The position numbers were made by a program, and so were the translations under genes. Shown in pieces: positions 8,205 to 14,822 of a stretch of DNA of 43,218 bases. How positions within the stretch are numbered: position 1 is the first letter of the stretch; every line of letters begins with the position of its first letter. A model generated the notes under the pieces. It did not search any database and had not been told where the DNA came from. It saw only the letters and a program-made list of their open reading frames with translations. The DNA comes from Planctomycetota bacterium (lineage in GTDB: Bacteria > Planctomycetota > PUPC01 > JACPCR01): contig JAQBXN010000068.1 of NCBI GenBank assembly GCA_027625095.1, positions 1 to 43,218 of the forward strand, given 5' to 3'.

Positions 8205-8990
8205 TTGAAAGTACAACTGGACAACAAAATTGCCCTCGTGACCGGCGCTGGCCGTGGCATCGGCCAGGCCATCGCTGATGCCTTCGCCCGGAACGGGGCA
8301 ACGGTGATTTACACAGATATTGATGAAGCTTCGGCAGTCGAATCAGCGAAACGGTTCGAGAATGCCCGTGCGATGAGAATGGACGTGACCCTCGAATCAG
8401 AGGTGAACGAAGTCATCCGTCAGACCGTTGCCGATTTCGGCAGCCTGGACATTCTGGTCAATAATGCAGGCGTCAACACACTCAAACATCGCGTCACCAT
8501 CGATGAATTCCCCCGCGAGGAATGGGATCGCATCATTGAGGTGGATCTCAACGGGCTGTTTGACGTGAGCCGTGCTGGCGCAAGGGTGATGAAACAACAG
8601 GGCGCTGGGCGAATCATCAATATTTCATCCATCGCCGGGCTTGTCGCTCTACGTCTCCAATGCGCATTTGTCGCGGCCAAAGCTGCCGTCGTGAATCTGA
8701 CAAAGGCCATGGCGCTCGAATTGGCCGGCCACGGAATACTGGTCAACGCCATCGCACCCGGTTCGACTCTGACTGATGGAACGAAAGATCTCTTTTACGG
8801 CGAGGATGGGAAGTTCAAGGGTTCAGCGCAACGATTGCTTGATCACATCCCACTGGGCCGCCCCGCCAAAGTGGAGGAAATCGCCCAGGCGGCACTTTTC
8901 CTCGCCGACCCGGAAAACAGCTACATGACCGGCCAGGTTTTAGTTGTGGACGGAGGCTGGACCGCAGGCGGTTACGTCCGAGATTTCTGA
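8205..8990 (+). CDS. Short-chain dehydrogenase/reductase with Phe in place of catalytic Tyr
   Basis: A 261-residue classical-SDR-like protein starting with TTG at 8205. It has the TGAGRGIG cofactor loop (residues 13-20), NNAG (86-89), a catalytic-region Ser (NISS, S141/S142) and Lys159. The residue where the catalytic Tyr of the YxxxK motif belongs is Phe155 (AFVAAKAAV, codon TTT at 8667-8669). Family length and C-terminal end (GQVLVVDGGWTAGGYV) are otherwise normal, with D39 suggesting NAD preference. The loss of the Tyr hydroxyl normally abolishes or strongly reduces oxidoreductase activity, so this protein may have lost catalysis or use another mechanism. It is the last gene of the plus-strand run starting at 5925. 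Confidence 0.87.
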   Translation: MKVQLDNKIALVTGAGRGIGQAIADAFARNGATVIYTDIDEASAVESAKRFENARAMRMDVTLESEVNEVIRQTVADFGSLDILVNNAGVNTLKHRVTIDEFPREEWDRIIEVDLNGLFDVSRAGARVMKQQGAGRIINISSIAGLVALRLQCAFVAAKAAVVNLTKAMALELAGHGILVNAIAPGSTLTDGTKDLFYGEDGKFKGSAQRLLDHIPLGRPAKVEEIAQAALFLADPENSYMTGQVLVVDGGWTAGGYVRDF

Positions 8991-9273
8991 ATGTGACCGT
9001 GAGTGGGTCACCCGGAAGCAGTTCCTGCTGAAATTGGAAGGAAGCGCTTACGACTGTTCAGAGTCAGGCGTTGGTCAGACATGTGAACCGCAGCTTGCAA
9101 AATTGGGGTGGAAGGCAGTCCGTTGTTCGCATGAAACCCGCGGATTCCAGCGCCTTTCGCTGAGCCCCTTGTAAGACGTCAGATGCCCCACATTATTTGG
9201 TTGAAGAAGTTTCTGAGCCAGGCGGGGTAGGCCTGAAGCACGCCTGGCTTGTGGGTACAAGGAGCAACGACGC
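8991..9273. other. Intergenic, no gene recognised
   Basis: Between the SDR stop and the end of the broken toxin gene I see no convincing coding frame. A small inverted repeat (GTGACC at 8993 with GGTCAC ending 9011) follows the SDR stop directly and may help end that transcript. The rest appears to be decayed or non-coding sequence. Confidence 0.5.
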
Positions 9274-9597
9274 CTATGCAAATGCTGTTTCAACACATTT
9301 GGCGACCTCATCCCAATCGCGTGCTGAAAGCTTGCCAATAACTCTGACAGCAGATGGCATCGCCATTCCGAAGTAGGACCTGAATGCGGACGACTTCTGA
9401 AGGCCAGCGGAACTCCAGTCTTGCAGCATGTAGTCTGTCGATGCGATAGCGGCCTGAATATTGGAAGTGAGGATGCCCAAGATAATGCCAGGACGTTCCT
9501 AATGGTACAAAGCACTTGAGACAACCACTGCGGGGCGAGTTTTTAAACCCGTTGCTCCTTGAAACCGAACGGTCACCACATCACCCGTTTGAGCCAC
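9274..9597 (-). pseudogene. MazF/PemK-like toxin broken by an in-frame TAG
   Basis: Reading from GTG at 9597 gives the typical toxin start (MAQTGDVVTV, then GLKTRPAVVVSSALYH). Then comes TAG (9501-9499), after which the same frame continues ERPGIILGILTSNIQ... to AKCVETAFA, ending at 9274. The total of about 107 codons matches MazF/PemK-family RNases, which cut mRNA and are held by a partner antitoxin. The halves join in one frame with no indel, so a single nonsense change disables the gene. The start overlaps the antitoxin gene by 17 bases and has AGGGG six bases upstream. Read-through or restart at TTG (9480) cannot be excluded, but would yield a fragment lacking the N-terminal RNA-binding strand. 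Confidence 0.72.
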
Positions 9598-9796
9598 TCA
9601 AATCCCCTTCATCCTCTGGTTTTATTGCAGCCCAATTCTGCACAGTGAAATCCTGCAGGTCCTGGTCTGACCAGGTGTCATTGAATTCCGCAACACTTTC
9701 AGGAGGGATTTCGTTCAGGATCAAGGTCGCTATTCTTAACCTGTCGGATGGACTGAGAGGCTTGATAGCTGTTTCGTAGATCTGATCTGCTTTCAT
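9581..9796 (-). CDS. Antitoxin-like protein of a type II toxin-antitoxin pair
   Basis: A 71-residue acidic protein (MKADQIYETAIKPLSPSDRL... then WSDQDLQDFTVQNW). The helical N-terminal part resembles small proteins that accompany MazF/PemK toxins. The gene overlaps the toxin reading frame by 17 bases, a usual arrangement for such pairs. As the toxin carries an in-frame stop, this antitoxin probably survives as an orphan and may still repress its own promoter or neutralise related toxins. The 256 bases upstream (9797-10052) hold no gene I can support. The family link is inferred mainly from context. Confidence 0.65.
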   Translation of the reverse strand: MKADQIYETAIKPLSPSDRLRIATLILNEIPPESVAEFNDTWSDQDLQDFTVQNWAAIKPEDEGDLSGSNG

Positions 9797-10052
9797 TTCC
9801 TGTCACTCATGTATTCAGTCACAAATGGAGTTGATCATATCAAACTTGTGCTGCAAAACTCTATGGCTCAACTTTGCCTGTATAGCAGATTCCAAAGTAA
9901 GAATTGCGACATGGCAACCGTCAGTTACTTCTTTGCTGTTGGGACGAATTTTTCTGCAGGCCATTTAGCCCGCCGCAACCACTTGCTGGCACCGTTTGTG
10001 GTATGAACGAACTGGTAAAGTGACGCCTGCCGAAATTCGAACATAGGTAAAG

Positions 10053-10130
10053 TGGGGTGGATGAGGGGACTCGAACCCCCGGCCTACGGAACCACAATCC
10101 GTTGCTCTAACCAACTGAGCTACATCCACC
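10053..10130 (-). tRNA. tRNA-His (GUG), CCA encoded
   Basis: On the minus strand the acceptor stem GTGGATG/CATCCAC, D arm (GCTC...GAGC), anticodon arm ACGGA-TTGTGGT-TCCGT and T arm (GGGGGTTCGAGTCCCC) fold into a full cloverleaf. The anticodon is GTG, reading His codons. An extra G precedes the acceptor stem opposite C73, which is the identity element of bacterial tRNA-His, and CCA is encoded at 10055-10053. It lies 64 bases after the yidC stop, on the same strand. Confidence 0.95.
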
Positions 10131-10194
10131 GTAAACTCTCATACAACCCTGAGGCTGCGGAGCGGCGGGATTATATGGAGTGATTGCGAAAGTT

Positions 10195-12180
10195 CTAACG
10201 GCCGTACTTGTCCCGTTTTTTCTTTTCTCTGCGGACCAGTTTGCCCTTGGGCCGTGATGAGACTGGGGTGTCCATGAACCCGCTGCTCGTCTTGACCGGC
10301 GTGCCGTCCTTTTCGGCCAGCGCTTTCTTGATCATCTTTGATTCAACAATGCCCAGGCTGGAGCTGACAACGAAATAGAGGACCAGGCCTGACGGCATCC
10401 CATAAAACATGAAGCCAAAGATGACGGGCATCCAGGTCATCATTTTCTGCATCTGGACCTGCTGTGGATCGGTTGTGTTCTTTGGGGTCAACTTCTGCTG
10501 CAGAATCCAGAGGGCTACCATCAGCAGCGGCAACAGGTTCAGCGACTCACCGAGCAACGGTAAAGTGAAGGGAAGGCAGAGCAGGCAATCCGGTTTTGAA
10601 AGGTCGGCCATCCAGAGGAATCCTTCGCCTCGCAAGGCGACGGAGGATTGGATGACCCGGTAAAGCGCTATGAAAACCGGGAGCTGCAAAAACATCGGCA
10701 GGCAACCCCCTGCAGGATTGACGTTGTTGTCCTTGTAGAGGCCCATCATCTCCTTCTGATAGCGTTGTTTATCTTCGCCGTATTTGTCTTTGAGTTTCTG
10801 GAGATCCGGCCCAAGCCTTGACATGGCATGCATGCTTGCTTGCGCTTTGCGGTTGAGTGGGTGCAGGCCGCCCCGGACGAGAAAGGTCAGCAGAATAATG
10901 GCCAGGCCATAGCCGCCAACCACTTGCGGCAGGTTCTTGGAGAAGGCATGAAAGAAATCAAGACATATGTGGAGAAGATTGCCGATGGCGGCGAACCAGC
11001 CAAGGTCGTAGATCAGCGCAACGTCGCCATAGGGATCGAGTTCAGCAGGTGAAAGCGGGCCGGCATAGATGGTGAACTCGTAATTCCTGCTTTGCCCAGG
11101 CAGAATTTCAAGCTTGGCGGACTGAAGGCTGGCGGACAGGTTAGATATACCGACGGCTTCAAAGATTGAGCTGCGGCTCCAGTCCGTAGTCTCTTCAGGC
11201 GCCATGAGTGCGACAGCGAAATATCGATTCATCGAGCCGACGAAAGGCGTGGCGAGTTGGATGAAGGACATGGGCTGGCCTTCATTATTCTGGTGCTTCA
11301 GGATGGCACTGTGGGCTTCCTTCTCGACGGATACTTTGCCGTTCAGTTTCCGCTGGCCGGCAAAAGCGAAAGTATCTATGTCTGCATCGGCCAGGCGTGG
11401 ATCGAACTTCCCGCAGATGGGAATTTCAGTCGGGATACCCGCGGCGGCTCGAAGTTCCAGATTCAGGACTTCCGGGCCGGCGCTCTCATTGAGAATCTCT
11501 ATGGCCAGCCTCAGCTCACGTTCCTGATTTCCAAACCAGAAAGCCTTTCGGAAGGTGAGGCCAGGCTTCGGACGGGTGACGAAACTCATGACCGGGGGAT
11601 CAGCCCGTAGCTTGCCTGGCTCGTGTTCGTATATCGCCTGTTCGAGATCCAGCTTTAGTTCACGGTCTTTCAGAGCGAAAGAGAAGACGCCGTCATCGAG
11701 CTCCTGCAGGATGACCAGCGGCATTTTGCTGACAGGACTCTCTTTGAAGTCCAGGATTTCGAGTCTCGTGACGACTGCACCGCGATTGGTGAACGTAGCC
11801 CTGAGCTTGTTCTGTCCTTCGGGCACTTCAAGAACCAGGTTTTCGATCAGTTCGATTTTCGCTGCTGGTGTGGGCGGTTCTGTGTGCCGTGTGCCATTGT
11901 CGGTCTTGTCCGGTTCACCTTCGGCTGACTGGTCTGGTTTGTCTGGTTTGTCTTTGTCCCTGGCCGCGGACATGACCGGGTTGGTATTGTCTGCGTTTGC
12001 GGGCTGATCCGCGTTCTGGGTGGTTACATTACCGCCCTGTTTCTGTTGTGGCGTTGGTTTTTGCGGCGGAAACCAATGGGGCAGGATGAAGTGGTTGTAG
12101 ACCAGAATGAAGCCGAAGGACACCAGCAGGATGCTGATGGCTTGCTTGTCGAGCACCTTGGGCTTTTTCTCGTCACTCAC
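10195..12180 (-). CDS. yidC: Membrane protein insertase YidC
   Basis: A 661-residue protein of the Gram-negative type: one N-terminal membrane segment (ISILLVSFGFILVYNHF), a low-complexity Pro/Asp/Lys linker (about residues 40-110), a large periplasmic beta domain, and a C-terminal 60KD_IMP insertase core. In the core GLAIILLTFLVRGGLHPL carries the groove Arg, and the coiled segment (LKDKYGEDKQRYQKEMMGLY) and NVNPAGGCLPMFLQLPVFIALY follow as in the family. It ends with a basic tail (KLVRREKKKRDKYGR) suited to ribosome contact. The protein inserts membrane proteins with or without SecYEG. The usual neighbours rnpA, rpmH and jag are absent here; upstream is a phosphoesterase gene after 93 bases. 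Confidence 0.96.
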   Translation of the reverse strand: MSDEKKPKVLDKQAISILLVSFGFILVYNHFILPHWFPPQKPTPQQKQGGNVTTQNADQPANADNTNPVMSAARDKDKPDKPDQSAEGEPDKTDNGTRHTEPPTPAAKIELIENLVLEVPEGQNKLRATFTNRGAVVTRLEILDFKESPVSKMPLVILQELDDGVFSFALKDRELKLDLEQAIYEHEPGKLRADPPVMSFVTRPKPGLTFRKAFWFGNQERELRLAIEILNESAGPEVLNLELRAAAGIPTEIPICGKFDPRLADADIDTFAFAGQRKLNGKVSVEKEAHSAILKHQNNEGQPMSFIQLATPFVGSMNRYFAVALMAPEETTDWSRSSIFEAVGISNLSASLQSAKLEILPGQSRNYEFTIYAGPLSPAELDPYGDVALIYDLGWFAAIGNLLHICLDFFHAFSKNLPQVVGGYGLAIILLTFLVRGGLHPLNRKAQASMHAMSRLGPDLQKLKDKYGEDKQRYQKEMMGLYKDNNVNPAGGCLPMFLQLPVFIALYRVIQSSVALRGEGFLWMADLSKPDCLLCLPFTLPLLGESLNLLPLLMVALWILQQKLTPKNTTDPQQVQMQKMMTWMPVIFGFMFYGMPSGLVLYFVVSSSLGIVESKMIKKALAEKDGTPVKTSSGFMDTPVSSRPKGKLVRREKKKRDKYGR

Positions 12181-12273
12181 TGTAATTTCGCCGTTCGCAG
12201 GGCCTGTCGCAAACCGGGGAAAGGGGCTTCCTCCGGCAAAGGGGGGCTATCTTAGCAGGCAGTAAGGTGTTGG

Positions 12274-13020
12274 CTATCGCCCTTCCCTGAGCCTGTCCCC
12301 AAGCGAATCATCGAGCGCGGGAATGGCGTAAATCTTCTGCACGGTTTTCTCCACATCGTAAGGAACCCGGCGGAAGACAAGGCTATCGCCATCAAAGGTG
12401 ACGTAGCAGGCCTGGGGATTGCCATCACGGGGCTGGCCCACCGAGCCGACGTTGAAGAGGGTCTTGCGGGAATCGAGCATATAGATGTTATAGAGCTCGC
12501 TCGGATGCGCGTAACGCATGTCTTCGGTGAAGATGCCGGGGACGTGGGTGTGGCCGACAAAGCAGAGATTCTTGATGCGGCTGAAGATGTCGCTGATTTT
12601 CTTCCGATCGTTCACGTCCCGCGGAAAGACGTATTCACGCAACGGCTTTCGTGGCGAGCCGTGGACGAACATGTGGTCGCCTTCTTCAACGATTTCAGCG
12701 AGGCTCTTGAGGAATTCCCATCGCTTCTTCCCCACCTCTTTATCCGCAGTCCCTTCAGTAAGTTCTTTACGGGTCCACTCAACGGCCATCTCCGCCCGCA
12801 GATTAAAATCTTTGGGGCCAAACAGGACCGCTTCGTCGTGATTGCCCATGAGCGTCAGGTCGCACTCCATGGCGAGGTCAAGGCATTCTTTGGGATTGGG
12901 GCCGTATCCGATGATGTCGCCGAGACAATAGATCTTCTCCACGTTCCGTTTCCGGATGTCTTCCATCACAGCCTCGAAGGCGTCAATATTGCTGTGGATG
13001 TCTGATATCAGCGCGATCAA
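12274..13020 (-). CDS. Metallophosphoesterase (YfcE/MPP-like family)
   Basis: All calcineurin-like motifs are present and in order: SDIHSN, GDIIGYGPNP, GNHDE, VHGSP and GHTHVPG, followed by NVGSVGQPRDGNP. This pattern fits bacterial two-metal phosphoesterases acting on small phosphodiesters or phosphoproteins; the substrate is unknown. The start is taken at TTG 13020 because GGGAG lies seven bases upstream and the first beta strand (LIALISDIH) begins there; TTG at 13041 (protein starting MGTGRPE) is possible. It lies between the Trm112-like gene (37 bases upstream) and yidC on the same strand and is probably co-transcribed with them. Confidence 0.87.
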   Translation of the reverse strand: MIALISDIHSNIDAFEAVMEDIRKRNVEKIYCLGDIIGYGPNPKECLDLAMECDLTLMGNHDEAVLFGPKDFNLRAEMAVEWTRKELTEGTADKEVGKKRWEFLKSLAEIVEEGDHMFVHGSPRKPLREYVFPRDVNDRKKISDIFSRIKNLCFVGHTHVPGIFTEDMRYAHPSELYNIYMLDSRKTLFNVGSVGQPRDGNPQACYVTFDGDSLVFRRVPYDVEKTVQKIYAIPALDDSLGDRLREGR

Positions 13021-13057
13021 TTCAGGTCTCCCGGTCCCCAATCAGGACAGAGTAATC

Positions 13058-13252
13058 TCATGGTTGCGACTCTGTCGATATGGCCCCCTCGGCAGGCATG
13101 ACGGCTTCACTGGCGAGAAGGACATATATGCCATCCCTGATGGGATAACGTCTCTTGCATTCCTGGCACACAAGCCAGTCTTCGTCCCTCACAAATTCTC
13201 CATGGCATACCGGACAGCAGAGTATATCGAGCAATTCCTTCTCTTCGCTCAT
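13058..13252 (-). CDS. Trm112 family zinc-ribbon protein
   Basis: A 64-residue protein with the UPF0434/Trm112 pattern: ELLDILCCPVCHGEF, then LVCQECKRRYPIRDGI. Two CxxC pairs would bind one zinc ion, and YPIRDGIPVLL-like text (here YPIRDGIYVLL) is the family signature. Trm112 proteins activate methyltransferases in eukaryotes and archaea; the bacterial role is not settled. It is the first gene of the minus-strand run Trm112-phosphoesterase-yidC. Confidence 0.9.
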   Translation of the reverse strand: MSEEKELLDILCCPVCHGEFVRDEDWLVCQECKRRYPIRDGIYVLLASEAVMPAEGAISTESQP

Positions 13253-13413
13253 GTTTACCGGTTACCTGTATTCTCTAAACCAATGCAGCTAAGGGAGAAG
13301 CGACGCGGCATCCTAGCAATGTCGGATCCACGTGTCAATCTGCGGTAAACAGGGGTGAAATGTGCCCGAAGAATGGCCTTTGTCAATGAGCCAACCTGCT
13401 TCCAGTGATCAAG

Positions 13414-13442
13414 TTGCCTGCTGTTTTAACCAGGTGTATTGT
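13414..13442 (+). promoter_or_regulatory. Weak sigma70-like promoter before PhyH
   Basis: TTGCCT (4 of 6 matches to TTGACA) and TATTGT (4 of 6 to TATAAT) are separated by 17 bases. Transcription would start about 115 bases before the ATG at 13564. The match is modest and could be chance. Confidence 0.22.
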
Positions 13443-13530
13443 GCTCAATCAGTCCAGTTCTTCGTGCTTGCCCGCCCTGATAAAAATCGCCGTCTGATCC
13501 ATGCTACAACGGGAAACGGCCGGCACATAT

Positions 13531-13563
13531 TCATCAACCATCAACCATTAACCATTACTTTCC
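13531..13563 (+). repeat. Short-period ATCAACC leader repeat before PhyH
   Basis: About four copies of ATCAACC and variants (ATTAACC), free of G, run to within a few bases of the ATG at 13564. It is the same word family as 49-74 in the opposite orientation. There is no Shine-Dalgarno sequence. Confidence 0.75.
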
Positions 13564-14328
13564 ATGCCACTCAGCCAACAGCACATAGACCAGTTCAACG
13601 AAAACGGATTCCTTCCAGTCGAAGGCCTGCTCACCCCGCTTGAGGTGAAAGCATTACACCTGCGCCTCGAAGACATCGGCAACGAAGTCGTCGATTTCCC
13701 GAAAGACTATGTTCAGCTCGAACCCCGCGTGAAAAATGGCGAACTGCCCGAAGACCCGGTGCGATTCAATAACGTTCGCAAGATTTGGAATCTGACCAAG
13801 TACGATGAGCTCTTCAAGACCTATGCTCGTCACCCGGGGATTCTGGATGTGGTCACCAGCCTGCTTGGCCCCAATATAAAAATCTTCGTGGACCAGACTC
13901 TCTGTAAACCACCCAGGGTTGGCTCACCGAAGCCGCCGCACCAGGACTCTGCTTACTGGACCCGCATCGACCCGCCCAGCCTCGTCATCTGCTGGATGGC
14001 CCTCGACGACGCGACCGAAGACAACGGTTGCATGCGTTTCATACCCGGCTCGCACAAGCATGGCGTCATCGAGCACAAGCACCTCGAAGATTTCCGAGTG
14101 GAGGACGAAAACGTGGACTACGCGACCGAAGTAGCTGTCCCCCTCAAGGCCGGCGGATGTTCTTTCCACCACAGCCTCGCAATGCACCGTACAGATGCCA
14201 ACCGGACGGACCACCGTCGCATCGGATTGACCGTGGCGTACATGAGCGCAGAGTCGAAATACGTCGGCGAAGGAGAAAAGCCGGATTACGAGCTCGTAGC
14301 AGGTGAGGCATTCGAAGGCTGCGTTTGA
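13564..14328 (+). CDS. Phytanoyl-CoA dioxygenase (PhyH) family protein
   Basis: A 254-residue Fe(II)/2-oxoglutarate oxygenase. The HxD iron motif is PPHQDSAYW (about residues 125-133), and the distal His/Arg region is HHSLAMHRTDANRTDHRR. PhyH-type enzymes hydroxylate diverse small molecules; the substrate here is open. The C-terminus (ELVAGEAFEGCV) looks like the natural end of this subfamily, so the gene is whole. Its stop codon (14326-14328) lies exactly where the accessory islet begins. A second PhyH gene lies at 35848 and differs clearly in sequence. Confidence 0.87.
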   Translation: MPLSQQHIDQFNENGFLPVEGLLTPLEVKALHLRLEDIGNEVVDFPKDYVQLEPRVKNGELPEDPVRFNNVRKIWNLTKYDELFKTYARHPGILDVVTSLLGPNIKIFVDQTLCKPPRVGSPKPPHQDSAYWTRIDPPSLVICWMALDDATEDNGCMRFIPGSHKHGVIEHKHLEDFRVEDENVDYATEVAVPLKAGGCSFHHSLAMHRTDANRTDHRRIGLTVAYMSAESKYVGEGEKPDYELVAGEAFEGCV

Positions 14329-14822
14329 AGAACTGTTTTAAGAAACTCGGCTGCGACCCCAAACTTCTGGCCGTGCCAGGCAACCACGACCTGCAACGGC
14401 CCACTGCTTCCAAGGCTGAGGTCAAACTGCTGGAACAATGGCTCAACGATCCCGATATCCGGAAAGAGTTCTGGAATGAGCCAAAGGGTCAATACCGCGA
14501 AGTCATCAACACCGCTTTTGCCAAATACGACCAGTGGTGGCGTAACACACCACTCAAACCTGAAGGCGTCATGCACGGCGAGCTTCCCGGCGACTTCTCC
14601 TGCACCTTCACCAGGGGCGACCTGCGCCTGGGCATCGCCGGCCTGAACTCATCCTTTCTGCAACTGACCGACAAAAAGGACTACGAAGGCCGCCTGTCTC
14701 TGCATCCCCTGCTTTATGCAGTCGGGCGAACCTACCCCAATGACGCGGCAAAGCAGCAGAAAGAGCTCGACCAACTGCGGGAATTCGTTTTCCGTAAGGA
14801 CAGCATGGATCGCGAAGAATGA
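14325..14822 (+). pseudogene. Metallophosphoesterase remnant, truncated at both ends
   Basis: The 165-codon frame begins at TTG 14325, inside the PhyH stop, with no independent ribosome site. It carries the central phosphoesterase motif LLAVPGNHDLQRP (G19-D22) and sequence typical of the middle of such enzymes (GELPGDFSCTF, LRLGIAGLNSSFLQL). The N-terminal D-x-H and GD-x-x-D motifs and the C-terminal HH and GHxH motifs, all needed for the two-metal centre, are missing. The last 35 residues (after HPLLYAV) do not look like the same family and may come from another gene. Phosphoesterases of this kind are often found with vWA/FGE conflict-type proteins, in line with the next gene, with which it overlaps by four bases (ATGA). 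Confidence 0.65.

Larger units (their letters stand above)
13253..13563. other. Divergent intergenic region between Trm112-like and PhyH genes
   Basis: This 311-base region must hold the promoters of both the minus-strand Trm112 run and the plus-strand PhyH gene. I see a possible sigma70-type promoter at 13414-13442 and a short-period leader at 13531-13563. I see no coding frame or structured RNA in it. Confidence 0.6.

Noticed and set aside
9075..9524. Minus-strand 149-codon frame over the toxin region
   Set aside because: Different frame from the MazF-like sequence, Ser/Arg/Pro-rich and motif-free; the toxin frame explains the region.
9797..10052. Plus-strand 65-codon frame upstream of the antitoxin
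   Set aside because: No ribosome site, no family text, and codon use unlike neighbours; probably non-coding.
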